This document shows, piece by piece, positions 54,526-63,907 of a DNA stretch of 64,000 nt. This DNA is from JAHBXL01 sp964409775 (GTDB taxonomy: Bacteria > Planctomycetota > Phycisphaerae > Phycisphaerales > UBA1924). Position 1 is the stretch's first letter, and each line of letters opens with the position of its first letter. The stretch lies in the NCBI GenBank assembly GCA_964409775.1, contig CAYPEI010000001.1:186001-250000 (forward strand), read 5' to 3'. The notes beneath the pieces were generated by a model that was given only the letters and a program-made list of their open reading frames with translations, ran no database searches and was not told the origin of the DNA. The position numbers and the translations under genes were made by a program.

Positions 54526-55761
54526 ATGCTCGCCACGGCGGGAGCGGCAATACCATGCCGCGTGCGACACCCCGACCCACACTTCTTCGACTTGAACCCC
54601 GAGACGCTCAGCGCGTGGTGTGAGCAGCGGGGGATGCCTGCGTTTCGCGCCAAGCAACTGCTGGAGTGGGTGTATGCCAAGGGCATCACCGATCCCGAGA
54701 AGATGACGAATCTCTCCAAGCGCGACCGCGAGGCGATCGCCGCGGAGATGACGTTTGTCAGCGGCGACACGGTGGCCGAGCACAAGGCAAGCGACGGTAC
54801 GCGGAAGTTGCTGATCGAGTGGTGGGAGGGTGGGAAGCCCCCTCTGGCGGCCGCGCCGACACCTCCCTCGTCGGGCATGGGGGAGAGGGGGATCAGGCTG
54901 AACATCGTCGGCGGTGCGGGTGGGGACACCTCGCGGCAGACCGAGTGCGTGATGATCCCGGCGGATGAAGTGACGAGTGTTGTGCGCCGGGGCGAACGCG
55001 AAGACGATGAGCCGATCTTTCGGCGGCGGACGGCGTGCATCTCGTCTCAGGTGGGCTGCCCGGTGGGGTGCAGGTTCTGTGCCTCGGGTCTGGGCGGGCT
55101 GGATGGGAACCTGTCGGCGGGGCGGATCGTCGAGCAGGTGTGGCGGCTGGGGCAGTTGCCCGGTGTCGGCAGGATCACCAACGTCGTGTTCATGGGCATG
55201 GGCGAGCCGCTGGCCAACTTCGCGGCGGTGACTCGGGCGATCCGGACGATCTGCGGGTTGTGGGGCCTTGGCATTTCGGCGAGAAAAGTGACGATCTCCA
55301 CCGTGGGGATGCCCAAGGCGATCGAGAAGTTGGCGAGTGAGTTTGAGTTGCCGGTCACGCTGGCGCTCTCGCTGCATGCACCGAACGATGAACTGCGGCG
55401 GCAGTTGATCCCGTGGGCCGAGTATTCGACGATCAACGAGTTGCTCGCTGCGTGCAGCAAGTGGTTCGAGAAGACAGGGCGGGAGATCACGCTGGAGTAC
55501 ATCATGCTCCGCGGCGTGAACGACCGGCCGCAGCATGCCAGGCAGTTGGCGGAGGTGGCGCGGATGTTGCGGGCGAATGTGAACCTGATCCGGTACAACG
55601 AGGTGAGCGGGATCGAGTTTCAGCGGCCGCGCGATGAGGATGTGCGGGCGTTCCAGGAGGTGCTGCGGAAGGCGTTTGTGAACGTTCACATCCGCGCATC
55701 GCGAGGAAGGGACATCGCGGCGGCGTGTGGGCAGTTGCGGCACGAAAAGAAGGCGGGGTGA
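54526..55761 (+). CDS. rlmN: 23S rRNA (A2503-C2) / tRNA (A37-C2) methyltransferase RlmN
   Basis: Radical-SAM methyltransferase. The iron-sulfur motif is Cys178-xxx-Cys182-xx-Cys185 (GCPVGCRFCAS), the start FDLNPETLSAWCEQRGMPAFRAKQLLEWVY is typical, and GMGEPLANF, TLALSLHAPNDELRRQLIP and EYIMLRGVNDRP follow. The Cys needed in the last part is in AAACGQL. At 411 residues it is longer than usual (~350-370): after DGTRKLLIEWW there is a Pro/Gly-rich insertion of about 35 residues (PPLAAAPTPPSSGMGERG and on) and a second, shorter one near residue 155 before CISSQVGC. The insertions lie outside the barrel core. Confidence 0.93.
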   Translation: MLATAGAAIPCRVRHPDPHFFDLNPETLSAWCEQRGMPAFRAKQLLEWVYAKGITDPEKMTNLSKRDREAIAAEMTFVSGDTVAEHKASDGTRKLLIEWWEGGKPPLAAAPTPPSSGMGERGIRLNIVGGAGGDTSRQTECVMIPADEVTSVVRRGEREDDEPIFRRRTACISSQVGCPVGCRFCASGLGGLDGNLSAGRIVEQVWRLGQLPGVGRITNVVFMGMGEPLANFAAVTRAIRTICGLWGLGISARKVTISTVGMPKAIEKLASEFELPVTLALSLHAPNDELRRQLIPWAEYSTINELLAACSKWFEKTGREITLEYIMLRGVNDRPQHARQLAEVARMLRANVNLIRYNEVSGIEFQRPRDEDVRAFQEVLRKAFVNVHIRASRGRDIAAACGQLRHEKKAG

Positions 55762-55764
55762 AGC

Positions 55765-56523
55765 ATGTCGCTGGCGTTACTGAGTGTTGAGGGCACGATC
55801 GCGACGCTGAGCCTGAACCGGGCGGAGTCGCGGAACGCGCTGTCCATCGACCTGCTGGCGTCGTTGCACCACCGGATGACGGAGTTGGAAGCGGCAGTGG
55901 GTGGCCCAGGTGGGCCGCGGGTGTGCATCCTGACCGGCGAGGGGAAGGCGTTCTGCTCGGGGATGGATCTCAAGCAGGTGCTCGGGGATGCGGACGCGCC
56001 GCTGAAGTTGCTGCGGAGTCTTTCAGAGTTGTGTCTGAGGCTGCGAGCCCTGAGCATTCCGACCATTGCGGCGGTGAACGGCGCGGCAATCGGCGGGGGG
56101 TGCGGGCTGTCGACTGTGACGGATTTCTCGATCACTCACGCGGATTCGAAGATGGGCTTTCCGGAGGTGGACCTCGGGGTGTGTCCGGCGGTGGTGGCGC
56201 CGTGGCTGGTCCGGAAGATCGGCGCTGGTCGCGCGCGGGCGGTGCTGTTGCGCGGCGGGCTCATGAGCGGCGACGAGGCCCATGCGATGGGGATCGTAAA
56301 CGACTGCGTGGCAACACGCGAAGAACTCATGCCCGCGGCGAGGGCGCTTGCGGAGCGGCTGGCGAGCGGCGGACCGGGCGCGCTTCGCGCGACCAAGGGC
56401 CTGCTGAATGAACTGGACGGCTCGCTGGACGCCGCGATCGCGAATCGCGGCGCGGAACTGTCCGCGCAGGTGCTGGGGACGACGGAGGCGCAGGCGAGTC
56501 TGCGGGCGAAACTGGGCTCGTGA
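55765..56523 (+). CDS. Enoyl-CoA hydratase/isomerase family protein
   Basis: 252-residue crotonase-fold enzyme. Oxyanion-hole segments are AFCSGMDLKQV and NGAAIGGGCGLSTVTDFSI; FPEVDLGVCPAVVAPWLVRKIG with MSGDEAHAMGIVND follows. The catalytic Glu of the hydratases (usual GxxE..LG / PE position) is present in FPEVDLG. The family covers hydratases, isomerases and others, so the substrate is open. Starts 3 bases after rlmN, likely co-transcribed. A perfect palindrome 12 bases after the stop separates it from the convergent gene. Confidence 0.88.
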   Translation: MSLALLSVEGTIATLSLNRAESRNALSIDLLASLHHRMTELEAAVGGPGGPRVCILTGEGKAFCSGMDLKQVLGDADAPLKLLRSLSELCLRLRALSIPTIAAVNGAAIGGGCGLSTVTDFSITHADSKMGFPEVDLGVCPAVVAPWLVRKIGAGRARAVLLRGGLMSGDEAHAMGIVNDCVATREELMPAARALAERLASGGPGALRATKGLLNELDGSLDAAIANRGAELSAQVLGTTEAQASLRAKLGS

Positions 56524-56534
56524 GGCGCGTGAAA

Positions 56535-56556
56535 AAGCCCGGCGCGCGCCGGGCTT
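56535..56556 (-). terminator. Bidirectional palindromic terminator
   Basis: Perfect 22-bp palindrome with arms AAGCCCGGCG / CGCCGGGCTT and a 2-base centre, between convergent genes. On the minus strand it is followed by a T-run of five bases including the arm end, making it a good intrinsic terminator for the dehydrogenase gene; on the plus strand there is no T-run. Confidence 0.8.
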
Positions 56557-56585
56557 GGGAAGAGGTGGTCGGGCGATTCAGGAAC

Positions 56586-58724
56586 TCACGGACACTGGGC
56601 GAACCAGCAACTGAGGAAGGCGAAGATGTCCGGGACGCCGATGCCGTTCTGGCCGTCGAAGTCGGCCGCAGGGTCCATGGAGAACCAGGAGGACAGGAAG
56701 GCGAAGATGTCGGGCACGCCGAGGGAGCCGTTGTGGTCCCAGTCGCAGCGGCAGACAGTCTCGCACTCGTCGGGGATCTGGTTGCCGTTGGTGTCCAGGC
56801 TTGTGCCGGAGGAGATGTCCGCGAGGTCGTCGACGCCGTTGTTGTTGCAGTCGGGGACGTTTGTAGTGATGATCCTGAAACTGTCCAGCGCGGCCTCGAC
56901 GTTGTTGTTGGTGTCGGCGTCGATGGCGCGGAAGCGGACCCGCATGTTGGCGGTGTTGGTGACGCCCGCCGCGGTCAGCGCGGCTTGGGAAATGGAGTGG
57001 GGAATCCAGCGGGTGGCGTAGTCGGTCTGGTGGGTTGCGACGAGCGTCCAAGGTCCGGAGGTGCCGTTGCTGGACACCTCGACGAACAGGCCGTCGTTGG
57101 CGGTTTGGCCCGAAGTCGCGAACTGATAGGAATAGCAGATGGAGACTTGGCCGCGAGAGAAATCGAGCGCAGGCGAGGTGATGGTCGTGGAGCCGCCGTC
57201 GATGTCGCTGTTGGTGGTGCCGTTGCCGGTGACGAAGCACCAGCCGGTGCCATCGGCGTCGGACATGGGGTCCCACTGCCATTCGAGGGCGTTTGCGGGC
57301 TGGGCGCGGACCCATGCGCCGATGGTCAGGCCCGCGGAGTTGCTGACCGTCCAGCCCTTGTCTGTCTCGAAGGAGTCGGAGAAGAGCACGCGCTGAGCGC
57401 CCGTGACCGTGCATGGGCAGCCGCATGGAACTGGGAACGGCACGATCTTGTACACGCTTCCGGGGGCGCCGCTCGCCGGGGCGACGCAGATGTACAACTC
57501 GCCGGACGCATCCTCGCCGTAGGACGTGATGTAGACGAGGTTGGAACCGTTGTACTGGAGTTGGTCTGCGATGTCGGAGTGATAGGTGATGTTCGTGCCG
57601 TCATACCGCAACACGCGGTGCGTGGCGGAAGTGCAGTAGTCGGCGTAGATGTACATGCCGTAAAGTGCGGGGATCGCGCTGCCTCGGTAGACATATCCGC
57701 CGGTGATCGAGCAGCCGACGGCGTGCGTGTAGTCGATGATCGGGTTGGTGTAGCCCGTGCCGTTGGGGTCGCAACCCTGCGTGGCGACGCCGGTGGGACA
57801 GGGCTGGAGGCCTTCGCGGCAGTCCCATCCGTAGTTGCGGCCTGCGATCGTGGCGGCATTGAGGATGGTGCTGTTTCCGTTCGCGGGATTGGACAACTGC
57901 ATCGCCGGCTGAACGTTGATCTCTTCGTAGTTGTCCTGTCCGACGTCGGCGATCCAGAGGTCGCCCGTCAGCCGGTCGAAGGTGCTTCGCCATGGGTTCC
58001 GCACGCCCTTGGCCCAGACCTTGTCGCGCGGAGTTCCCAGCGCGCGGTAGGGGTTGTTGTCGGGCACATACAGACCGTCGCCATCGGTGCTGGAGGTGTC
58101 GTTGACATCGAGGCGGAGGACCTTGCCGAGCAGTTGTGTGTCGTCCTGGGCTCGGTTGTTGGGATCGTTGCCGTTGCCGCCGTCGCCCATGAACACGTAG
58201 AGCATGCCATCGGGGCCGAAGTTCGTCGAGCCGCCGTTGTGGTTGCTGAAGTCCTGCGTGACAGTAAGCAGGGTGGTGCCGCTGCTTGTGTTGGCGGTGT
58301 TGGATGTGGCGAACGGCGCGTTGGCTGTGTAGCGCCGGATGACGGTGTTGCCGCTGGTGTTGGTGTAGTTGACGTAGAAGAAGCCGTTGCTGGCGAAGTT
58401 GGGGTGGAAGGCCAGACCGAGCAGGCCGCGTTCGCCGCCGAAGGTCACCAGGTTGAGGCCGGTCGAGCCGAGGTCGAGATAGGTGCCGACCAGCGAGTTG
58501 GTGACGAGGCTGTAGAGCAGAATCTGACCGCTCTGCTGCAGAATGAAGATGCGGCTGGTGTCTCCGGGCGGGGCATAGACGCCCAGCGGCGCGGTGAGGT
58601 TGTCGAGCACGAGTTGACTCTGGACCGCGATTGTCTGGGCAGAGGACGACGAAGCGGCTCCAAAGATGGTGCCGGTGATCGCCGCGGCCACTCCCAGGCG
58701 GGTCATGCTGCTGACAAGGTTCAT
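56586..58724 (-). CDS. Secreted PQQ-dependent sugar dehydrogenase with dockerin-like tail
   Basis: 712-residue exported protein. A signal peptide (LGVAAAITGTIFGAASSSSAQ) precedes a glucose/sorbosone-dehydrogenase-type beta-propeller: PLGVYAPPGDTSRIFILQQSG, GGERGLLGLAFHPNFASNGFFYVNYT in two strands, HNGGSTNFGPDGMLYVFMGDGG, GKVLRLDVND and KVWAKGVRNPWRSTFDRLTGDLWIADVGQ. A middle jelly-roll-like region (FSDSFETDKGWTVSN...DIDGGSTTITSPALDF) follows, then a DCNNNGVDDLADIS EF-hand-like segment and two VPDIFAFLS..WF repeats ending WFAQCP. Only the propeller is catalytic. ACGGAG eight bases upstream fixes the start. The substrate is an aldose by family, unproven. Confidence 0.88.
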   Translation of the reverse strand: MNLVSSMTRLGVAAAITGTIFGAASSSSAQTIAVQSQLVLDNLTAPLGVYAPPGDTSRIFILQQSGQILLYSLVTNSLVGTYLDLGSTGLNLVTFGGERGLLGLAFHPNFASNGFFYVNYTNTSGNTVIRRYTANAPFATSNTANTSSGTTLLTVTQDFSNHNGGSTNFGPDGMLYVFMGDGGNGNDPNNRAQDDTQLLGKVLRLDVNDTSSTDGDGLYVPDNNPYRALGTPRDKVWAKGVRNPWRSTFDRLTGDLWIADVGQDNYEEINVQPAMQLSNPANGNSTILNAATIAGRNYGWDCREGLQPCPTGVATQGCDPNGTGYTNPIIDYTHAVGCSITGGYVYRGSAIPALYGMYIYADYCTSATHRVLRYDGTNITYHSDIADQLQYNGSNLVYITSYGEDASGELYICVAPASGAPGSVYKIVPFPVPCGCPCTVTGAQRVLFSDSFETDKGWTVSNSAGLTIGAWVRAQPANALEWQWDPMSDADGTGWCFVTGNGTTNSDIDGGSTTITSPALDFSRGQVSICYSYQFATSGQTANDGLFVEVSSNGTSGPWTLVATHQTDYATRWIPHSISQAALTAAGVTNTANMRVRFRAIDADTNNNVEAALDSFRIITTNVPDCNNNGVDDLADISSGTSLDTNGNQIPDECETVCRCDWDHNGSLGVPDIFAFLSSWFSMDPAADFDGQNGIGVPDIFAFLSCWFAQCP

Positions 58725-59007
58725 TCCGATCTCCGTTGAACAATGCTGACTGATCGAGACTATCGGGCGTTCGTGGCGGGCCCTTGGGCGAAACCACAAC
58801 GGACGACGAACAGTTTTCGGCCGCTTCTGAAACGTCGGGTTGAGTTGGGGGCCATCGACAGGCCGCATCAGGCAAAACGCGTAAGGGATCGCCCTGAAGG
58901 CGGTGTCAACACGACCCAAGTTTGAATCGAACTCAACTGCTGCGCCACCGAACCGGACTACAGGAGCCCATTCGCAGGCAAACAAGGGACGGTTTCAGCC
59001 GAAATCC

Positions 59008-59349
59008 TCAGGCTTGCTGATCGTCGTCCGCGGCAGTCTCGGACCGGCCAAGGCGGGCAATCTCGACCAAGCCGGGTGATCGGACCGCGCCGCAGCCGGG
59101 GCAGGCGATGCCGTGGGTCCCGACGGGTTGGTTCGTGAGGTCGTGTCCGCAGGAGAAGCAGGTGGGGTGTGCGAGCCGGAGCGTGATCTTCGAGACGGAT
59201 ACCGCGGCGGCCGCGACGGCGACGCCCAGCATCGGGACCCAGGGGAGCCCCGCGAGGGTGATCGAGATGAACGTGGCCAGGGTGATCGCGGCCAGCCAAA
59301 GGGCGGTCTTGAGTTTGAGGCCGGAGATCCAGTCGAGTTTCTGTCGCAT
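59008..59349 (-). CDS. Small membrane protein with zinc ribbon
   Basis: 113 residues with two closely spaced hydrophobic segments (ALWLAAITLATFISITLAG and WVPMLGVAVAAAAVSVS) and a C-terminal zinc ribbon: CFSCGHDLTN...CPGCGAV with four Cys. The same type of small protein as the one at 10852-11304, not closely similar outside the ribbon. Function unknown. It lies in a same-strand pair with the PH-domain protein 64 bases upstream. Confidence 0.8.
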   Translation of the reverse strand: MRQKLDWISGLKLKTALWLAAITLATFISITLAGLPWVPMLGVAVAAAAVSVSKITLRLAHPTCFSCGHDLTNQPVGTHGIACPGCGAVRSPGLVEIARLGRSETAADDDQQA

Positions 59350-59413
59350 GAGTGGCTGAGTATATCGCCGCGGACACGCCATCACGAGGCGCGATGTGGT
59401 GGGTGCAAGCGGC

Positions 59414-60076
59414 CTACAGATTGCGGTAGGCGTCGATCACCTCTCGAACGCGGAGCACATGGGGAACATCCGCCACGGTGATCTCGACGCCTTCGTCGGA
59501 GGATGTGGAGAGGCCGAGGGATCCAACCCCCAGCATCCGGTCGAAAAACGTCTGGTTCACCTGAACATCCTGTACGCGGTCGTGAAGGACTTCGCGCTGG
59601 TAGCGGCTGAGGATGCCGCGGCGGAGCGTGGTGCGCTTGGTGGTGATGATGAGCGTGGTGGTCCAGGACCGGATCTTCCAGATGCAGAACCAGATGACGC
59701 CGACGAGAGCGATGACGCCGAAGCCGATCGCGGCGGGGACCATGGCGGTGGCCACCCCGATGCCTGTACCGACGATGCCGATGGCGAGCGTGAGGAGGAG
59801 CCCGGCCCCTGCGAGTGGATGTGCTCGGACCATGGCCGGGTGGACGCGGAGCACCTGCTGCTCCGGCCCGGAGTCCGGAGGCAGGCCGAGCGCCTGAGCG
59901 CGGTCGAGAGTGGGGGCGGCGGCTGCGCGGGCCTTGGCGTGGACGGCGGGGCCACGGTTTGACGCCGCGGGGACGATGTTGACATCGCCGCAGTGCGGGC
60001 ACTCGACCTTGGTGCCGGCGGCGGAGTCATCGGCTTCGAGCCGTCGGTCACACTTGTCGCAGGGGAAGTTGATCAT
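59414..60076 (-). CDS. Membrane protein with zinc ribbon and bacterial PH domain
   Basis: 220 residues. An N-terminal four-Cys zinc ribbon (FPCDKCDRRLEADDSAAGTKVECPHCGD, in two knuckles) is followed by an Ala-rich linker, two membrane helices (LAGAGLLLTLAIGIVGTG; IGFGVIALVGVIWFCIW) and a YdbT-type PH domain: SWTTTLIITTKRTTLRRGILSRYQREVLHDRVQDVQ, in several strands, and LGLSTSSDEGVEITVADVPHVLRVREVIDAYRN. The 'T..R...R.G...R....V....I..V' order is characteristic. Function of such bPH2 proteins is not known in detail. Confidence 0.85.
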   Translation of the reverse strand: MINFPCDKCDRRLEADDSAAGTKVECPHCGDVNIVPAASNRGPAVHAKARAAAAPTLDRAQALGLPPDSGPEQQVLRVHPAMVRAHPLAGAGLLLTLAIGIVGTGIGVATAMVPAAIGFGVIALVGVIWFCIWKIRSWTTTLIITTKRTTLRRGILSRYQREVLHDRVQDVQVNQTFFDRMLGVGSLGLSTSSDEGVEITVADVPHVLRVREVIDAYRNL

Positions 60077-60196
60077 CGGTAGAGGATAGTTGGGGAAGGT
60101 GGGGCGCAGATTGGGAGGATTTCGTGTGAGAGTGCCCTGGTCTTGAAGAGTCATTGTCCTTGTACCCCCGTTGCGGGGTCACTACCCTCTCTCTCT

Positions 60197-61936
60197 ATGC
60201 GCATTGTGCTGGTCAACTGGGCGAGGATCTGGGATGGCGCTGAGCACGGGGGCGGCGTCAACCAGTACTGCCAGGCGCTGGCGCTTGACCTTGTGCGGCG
60301 GGGGCACGAGGTGGTGTCGCTGTTCGGTGGGATCACGTACGTATCTGACCGGAAGCAGTGTTTCATCCGGCGGCATGACGACTGGATGGGGGTGAAGGTC
60401 TTCGAGGTGATCAACTCGCCGGTGATGGCTCCGGCGGCGGTGCAGTTCCGGAATCCGCTGGGCGAGGTGAGCGCGCCGGAGTTGGAGGCGCGGGTAGGGG
60501 AGTTGCTTGAGTGGCTGAAGCCGGATGCGGTGCATTTCAACAACGTCGAGGGGTTCAGCATCGGGTGTGTCGAGCGGGCGAAGCGGGCGGGGGCGAAGAC
60601 GGTCTTCAGCCTGCACAACTATCACACGCTGTGCCCGCAGGTGTACTTCATGAAGGGGCACCGCGAGACGTGCTACGACTTTGACAACGGGCACAACTGC
60701 GCGAAGTGCTTCGATGCGCTGCACCCGGGCCTGGAGCGGGCGAAACTCGAGGCCGAGTTTGCGAGCGGCCGCGGCGGGAAGGAAGTGCAGGAAGCGGCGA
60801 GGCAGTTCCGCGAGGCGGCGGGCGGGCCGTGGCGGGCGGTGAAGTCGGGAGTTGGTTTGGCGCGGGCGTGGTGGAATACGCGCGGCCGTTTACCGGGGGT
60901 GGCGGTGCGTGGGGTGGAGGATGTGACGGCGGCGCGGCCGGCGGCGACTGACGATGCGCGTGGGAAGACGCCGTACCTCATGGCGGAGTTGAACCCGCCC
61001 AAGCCGCGCGACCCGGATGCGCCGGAACTGCGACCGCTGGATAACTCGATTCTCCCTGAGCCGACGAGCAGCAAGCCGCCGAACGATTATGCGAAGCGGC
61101 GCGAGGCGATGGTGCAGATGCTGTCGTCGTGCGACCGCGTGCTGGCGGTGAGCAAGTTCGTCGGGCGGAAGTTCGCGTCGATGGGCGTGAGCGCCGGGGA
61201 GGCCGGGTCACTTCGTGTGCTGCCGATCGGGTCACGTATCAATCGCGTGATCGCGCTGAAGCCGGATTTGCTGTTCGATCCGCCGCGGTTCGAGAGGCCG
61301 CCCCTCGAGCCGCGGCCGGTGCGACTGCTGTTTCTCGGGTACAACCATCACTACAAGGGCCTGCCGATGGTGGCGGAGACCCTGGAGATGATGAGCCCGG
61401 AGCACTTGCGACGGATCGACCTGTCGGTGTTTGCGCTGGGCGGGCAGACGATCGAGTGGATGTTCCGGAGATTGGCGCCGCGGCTGGGCAAGTTGAAGTA
61501 TGCGTATGGGTACACGTTTCACGACATCCCGTGGATGATGGGCGGGAAGGATCTGACACTGGTTCCGAGCGTGTGGTGGGACAACGCGCCGCAGACGGTG
61601 TTCGAGTCGATGTCGTGCGGCGTTCCGGTGCTTGGCGCCGCGGTGGGCGGGATCCCCGACTTCGTGCACCACGGTGCGAACGGCTTGCTGTTCCGGGGAA
61701 ACGACCGCGATGATTTGAAGCGGCGGCTGATCGAGGTGGTTGAAAACCCGTGGCAACTGGAAGCACTTCGTCGAAACGTGCGCCCGTGCAAGAGCATTGA
61801 GGAGCACACGCCCGAAATGGAACGGGTTTATCGCGGAGAGGATGTGGGAGAGATGGTGAAGATGGGTGAGCCGACACAGGTCGTGATCTCGGCGGGGGGT
61901 CCGGCCGCGAGAGGCACTGTTGGGGGTGCACGATGA
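60197..61936 (+). CDS. Glycosyltransferase, GT4-like
   Basis: 579-residue GT-B enzyme without membrane segments. The N-terminal acceptor half reads MRIVLVNWARIWDGAEHGGGVNQYC and VFSLHNYHTLCPQVY; after a long (~200-residue) charged insertion, the donor half has RLLFLGYNHHYKGLPMVAETL, YGYTFHDIPWMMGGKDLTLVPSVWWDNAPQTVFESMSCGVPVLG, split over strands, which includes the GT4 'P..W.....E.M..G.PV..' motif with Glu at the expected place. The insert with AARPAATDDARGKTPYL is unusual. Coupled to the next gene by an ATGA overlap. Donor and acceptor unknown; envelope glycan synthesis is likely. Confidence 0.87.
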   Translation: MRIVLVNWARIWDGAEHGGGVNQYCQALALDLVRRGHEVVSLFGGITYVSDRKQCFIRRHDDWMGVKVFEVINSPVMAPAAVQFRNPLGEVSAPELEARVGELLEWLKPDAVHFNNVEGFSIGCVERAKRAGAKTVFSLHNYHTLCPQVYFMKGHRETCYDFDNGHNCAKCFDALHPGLERAKLEAEFASGRGGKEVQEAARQFREAAGGPWRAVKSGVGLARAWWNTRGRLPGVAVRGVEDVTAARPAATDDARGKTPYLMAELNPPKPRDPDAPELRPLDNSILPEPTSSKPPNDYAKRREAMVQMLSSCDRVLAVSKFVGRKFASMGVSAGEAGSLRVLPIGSRINRVIALKPDLLFDPPRFERPPLEPRPVRLLFLGYNHHYKGLPMVAETLEMMSPEHLRRIDLSVFALGGQTIEWMFRRLAPRLGKLKYAYGYTFHDIPWMMGGKDLTLVPSVWWDNAPQTVFESMSCGVPVLGAAVGGIPDFVHHGANGLLFRGNDRDDLKRRLIEVVENPWQLEALRRNVRPCKSIEEHTPEMERVYRGEDVGEMVKMGEPTQVVISAGGPAARGTVGGAR

Positions 61937-63675
61937 GCGTGGCGTCTTCGGCGGTGCAAGCGCCTGTCGAGGTTGTCATCCCCGGGAGCGCGGCGGCGAC
62001 GGGCGGGGCGGCCTCCATGGCTCCGGCGCGAGTGTTCGTCATCGTGGTGACGTTCAACCGCAAGCCGCACGCGGTGAACGTGATCGGCGCGATCGCCTCG
62101 CAGGGGCATCCACGCGAGTTGATGGACGTGGTGATCGTCGACAACGCCGGGACAGATGGGACTCTGGAGGCGATTGTCGACAAGTGGAAGCCGGAGCGAG
62201 TGATCCGGAACCTCACAGCGAGGGCAAGCGAGCCGAATTTTCAGCAGCCGGACGCAGCGATGGGCTCGGAGAAGAACGCCGCGGGATTCAGGTCGCTGAC
62301 CGTGGTGCGGAACCAGGCAAACCTGGGCGGCTGCGGCGGGTTCAACACCGGCTTTGCGTTTATCGACGCGGTGAGTCGCGGGGACATCGAACTTGGCGTG
62401 GCCTCACCGTGTGGGTCCGGGACGGCGAGGACGGGGCCGGACTTCCTCTGGCTGGTGGACGATGACATCGACCTGCCGACCGATGCGCTGCCGCAGTTGC
62501 TCAAGGCGATGGAAAGCGATGAGAAGATCGGGATCGTCGGCTCGCGCATGGTGAACCTGAACGATCGCGAGCAGACGTACGAGACGACGATCTATCTGGA
62601 TCATGTGTCAGGGCAACTCTCGCCGCAGCCGATCAGGGGACACCGGTGCTTTGATTCTCACTTCGCGTGGGAGAAACAGGTGGGCGGGGTGCACGGACGG
62701 TTTGCGTATCACGGACAGTGCGAGGTGGATATCGTCGCGGCGTGCAGCCTGCTTGCACGGTGGAGCGCGGTGCAGAACGTGGGCTTCTGGGACGACCGGT
62801 TCTTCATCTACTGCGACGATGCGGACTGGTGCCTGCGGATGGCCAAAGCCGGGTACCGCGTGGTGCTGAACCTTGACGCGGTGGTGTATCACATCCCCTG
62901 GCTGCTCAAGAGCACGCCGGAGCGGTCGTACTACGCACAGCGGAATGCGGCGTGGATGACACAGAAGAACTTCAGCGGCTTGAAGTTGAAGCGGGTGATG
63001 GCCCGCAAGATGTGGGGCATCTTGAAGGACAGTTTCCGGGCGATGGTCATGCGGCGGGAGTTCCACGCGGAGATTCTGCGGCGTACGGCCGAGGATGCGG
63101 TGACCAGCCGCGGCGGAAAACTGGACATCGGGAACGGTCCCAAGCCGGTGCCGCTGAAGGACGGTTTCGAGCGGATCGGCGCGCTGAAGAACGATGCGAA
63201 CGTGGTGTTCCTCTGCAATCAGCCGGATTCACTCAAGTGGGCGAGGCAGGTGCGTGACAACCTGCGGTTACAACTCGGGGCAAGCGGCGAGAGAGCGAGG
63301 GAGCCAAGATGGGTGCTGGCGGTGCGGAACAACGTGCCGGGATTTGAGACGGCGGGGGAAGAGGATGGCAGGTGGGCGCAGCGGATCGTGTACGGCGGGA
63401 AGTTGCCGTCGCGACTGAAGAAGCAGGTAGTGCTGGGGCGGCTGCACGCCGCTGCGTGCGTGGTGTTCGAGAACACGAACGACCTGCCCGTGCTGCTTGG
63501 AGGGCGGGGCGGGAACATCCACGTCGACCTGAAGGACGCGACCCTCTGCCAGCCGGAGGTGGATGGGTGGGGCGTGCGAGCGAGGTTCGTGGGGCGGTGG
63601 CTGGGGACGGCGTGTAAGGCGGCGTGGTTCGCACTGACGTGCAGGCCGTACGAGATGAATGGCAAGTTTGGTTGA
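61933..63675 (+). CDS. Glycosyltransferase, GT2 family
   Basis: 580 residues. An early GT-A domain: VFVIVVTFNRKPHAVNVIGAI, VVIVDNAGTDGT, RNQANLGGCGGFNTGF, the DxD region WLVDDDIDLP, and FWDDRFFIYCDDADWCLRMAKAGYRVVLNLDAVVYH, which is the late GT2 'ED.D...R....G' block. The second half is basic and without clear family match, similar in plan to two-part galactofuranosyl- or rhamnosyl-type transferases. It overlaps the GT4 gene upstream by four bases, and a third glycosyltransferase follows after a repeat-rich gap, so the three are likely one pathway. Confidence 0.87.
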   Translation: MSVASSAVQAPVEVVIPGSAAATGGAASMAPARVFVIVVTFNRKPHAVNVIGAIASQGHPRELMDVVIVDNAGTDGTLEAIVDKWKPERVIRNLTARASEPNFQQPDAAMGSEKNAAGFRSLTVVRNQANLGGCGGFNTGFAFIDAVSRGDIELGVASPCGSGTARTGPDFLWLVDDDIDLPTDALPQLLKAMESDEKIGIVGSRMVNLNDREQTYETTIYLDHVSGQLSPQPIRGHRCFDSHFAWEKQVGGVHGRFAYHGQCEVDIVAACSLLARWSAVQNVGFWDDRFFIYCDDADWCLRMAKAGYRVVLNLDAVVYHIPWLLKSTPERSYYAQRNAAWMTQKNFSGLKLKRVMARKMWGILKDSFRAMVMRREFHAEILRRTAEDAVTSRGGKLDIGNGPKPVPLKDGFERIGALKNDANVVFLCNQPDSLKWARQVRDNLRLQLGASGERAREPRWVLAVRNNVPGFETAGEEDGRWAQRIVYGGKLPSRLKKQVVLGRLHAAACVVFENTNDLPVLLGGRGGNIHVDLKDATLCQPEVDGWGVRARFVGRWLGTACKAAWFALTCRPYEMNGKFG

Positions 63676-63689
63676 TTTCGGGGATGCAG

Positions 63690-63907
63690 AAGGAACTCAG
63701 AGAAGCAGAGGGAGCAGAGGGACGCAGAGCAGAGTTGGCGACTCTGATCGCGTTCGATCAAAGAGGCGAAGTCGGGTTTCGAGCGATCGATTGGAACTTA
63801 TGGAATCTCAGAACGGGAAGAATGGCCGTTATCAGGAGTTGGCGAAGCACTCTGCTCAGAGTGCTTCTCTGCTGTCCTCTGCTTGCTCTGCCCCCTCTGA
63901 GTTCCTT
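63690..63907. repeat. Inverted pair of GCAGAG-rich repeats
   Basis: A left unit (63690-63734) starting AAGGAACTCAGAG and built from GCAGAG-type hexamers is mirrored by a right unit (about 63848-63907) ending CTCTGAGTTCCTT; the outer 13 bp are perfect. Inside the right unit is a perfect palindrome GCACTCTG/CAGAGTGC (63847-63864). The left copy is intergenic and the right copy lies in the 5' part of the next gene. Confidence 0.7.

Noticed and set aside
56520..58739. A 739-codon open frame on the plus strand opposite the sugar dehydrogenase
   Set aside because: Val/Gly/Asp-rich shadow of a gene with clear signal peptide, propeller and tail.
63690..63907. CRISPR-like array of GCAGAG units
   Set aside because: Units are 6-9 bases, irregular and without spacers; this is an inverted repeat, not a CRISPR.
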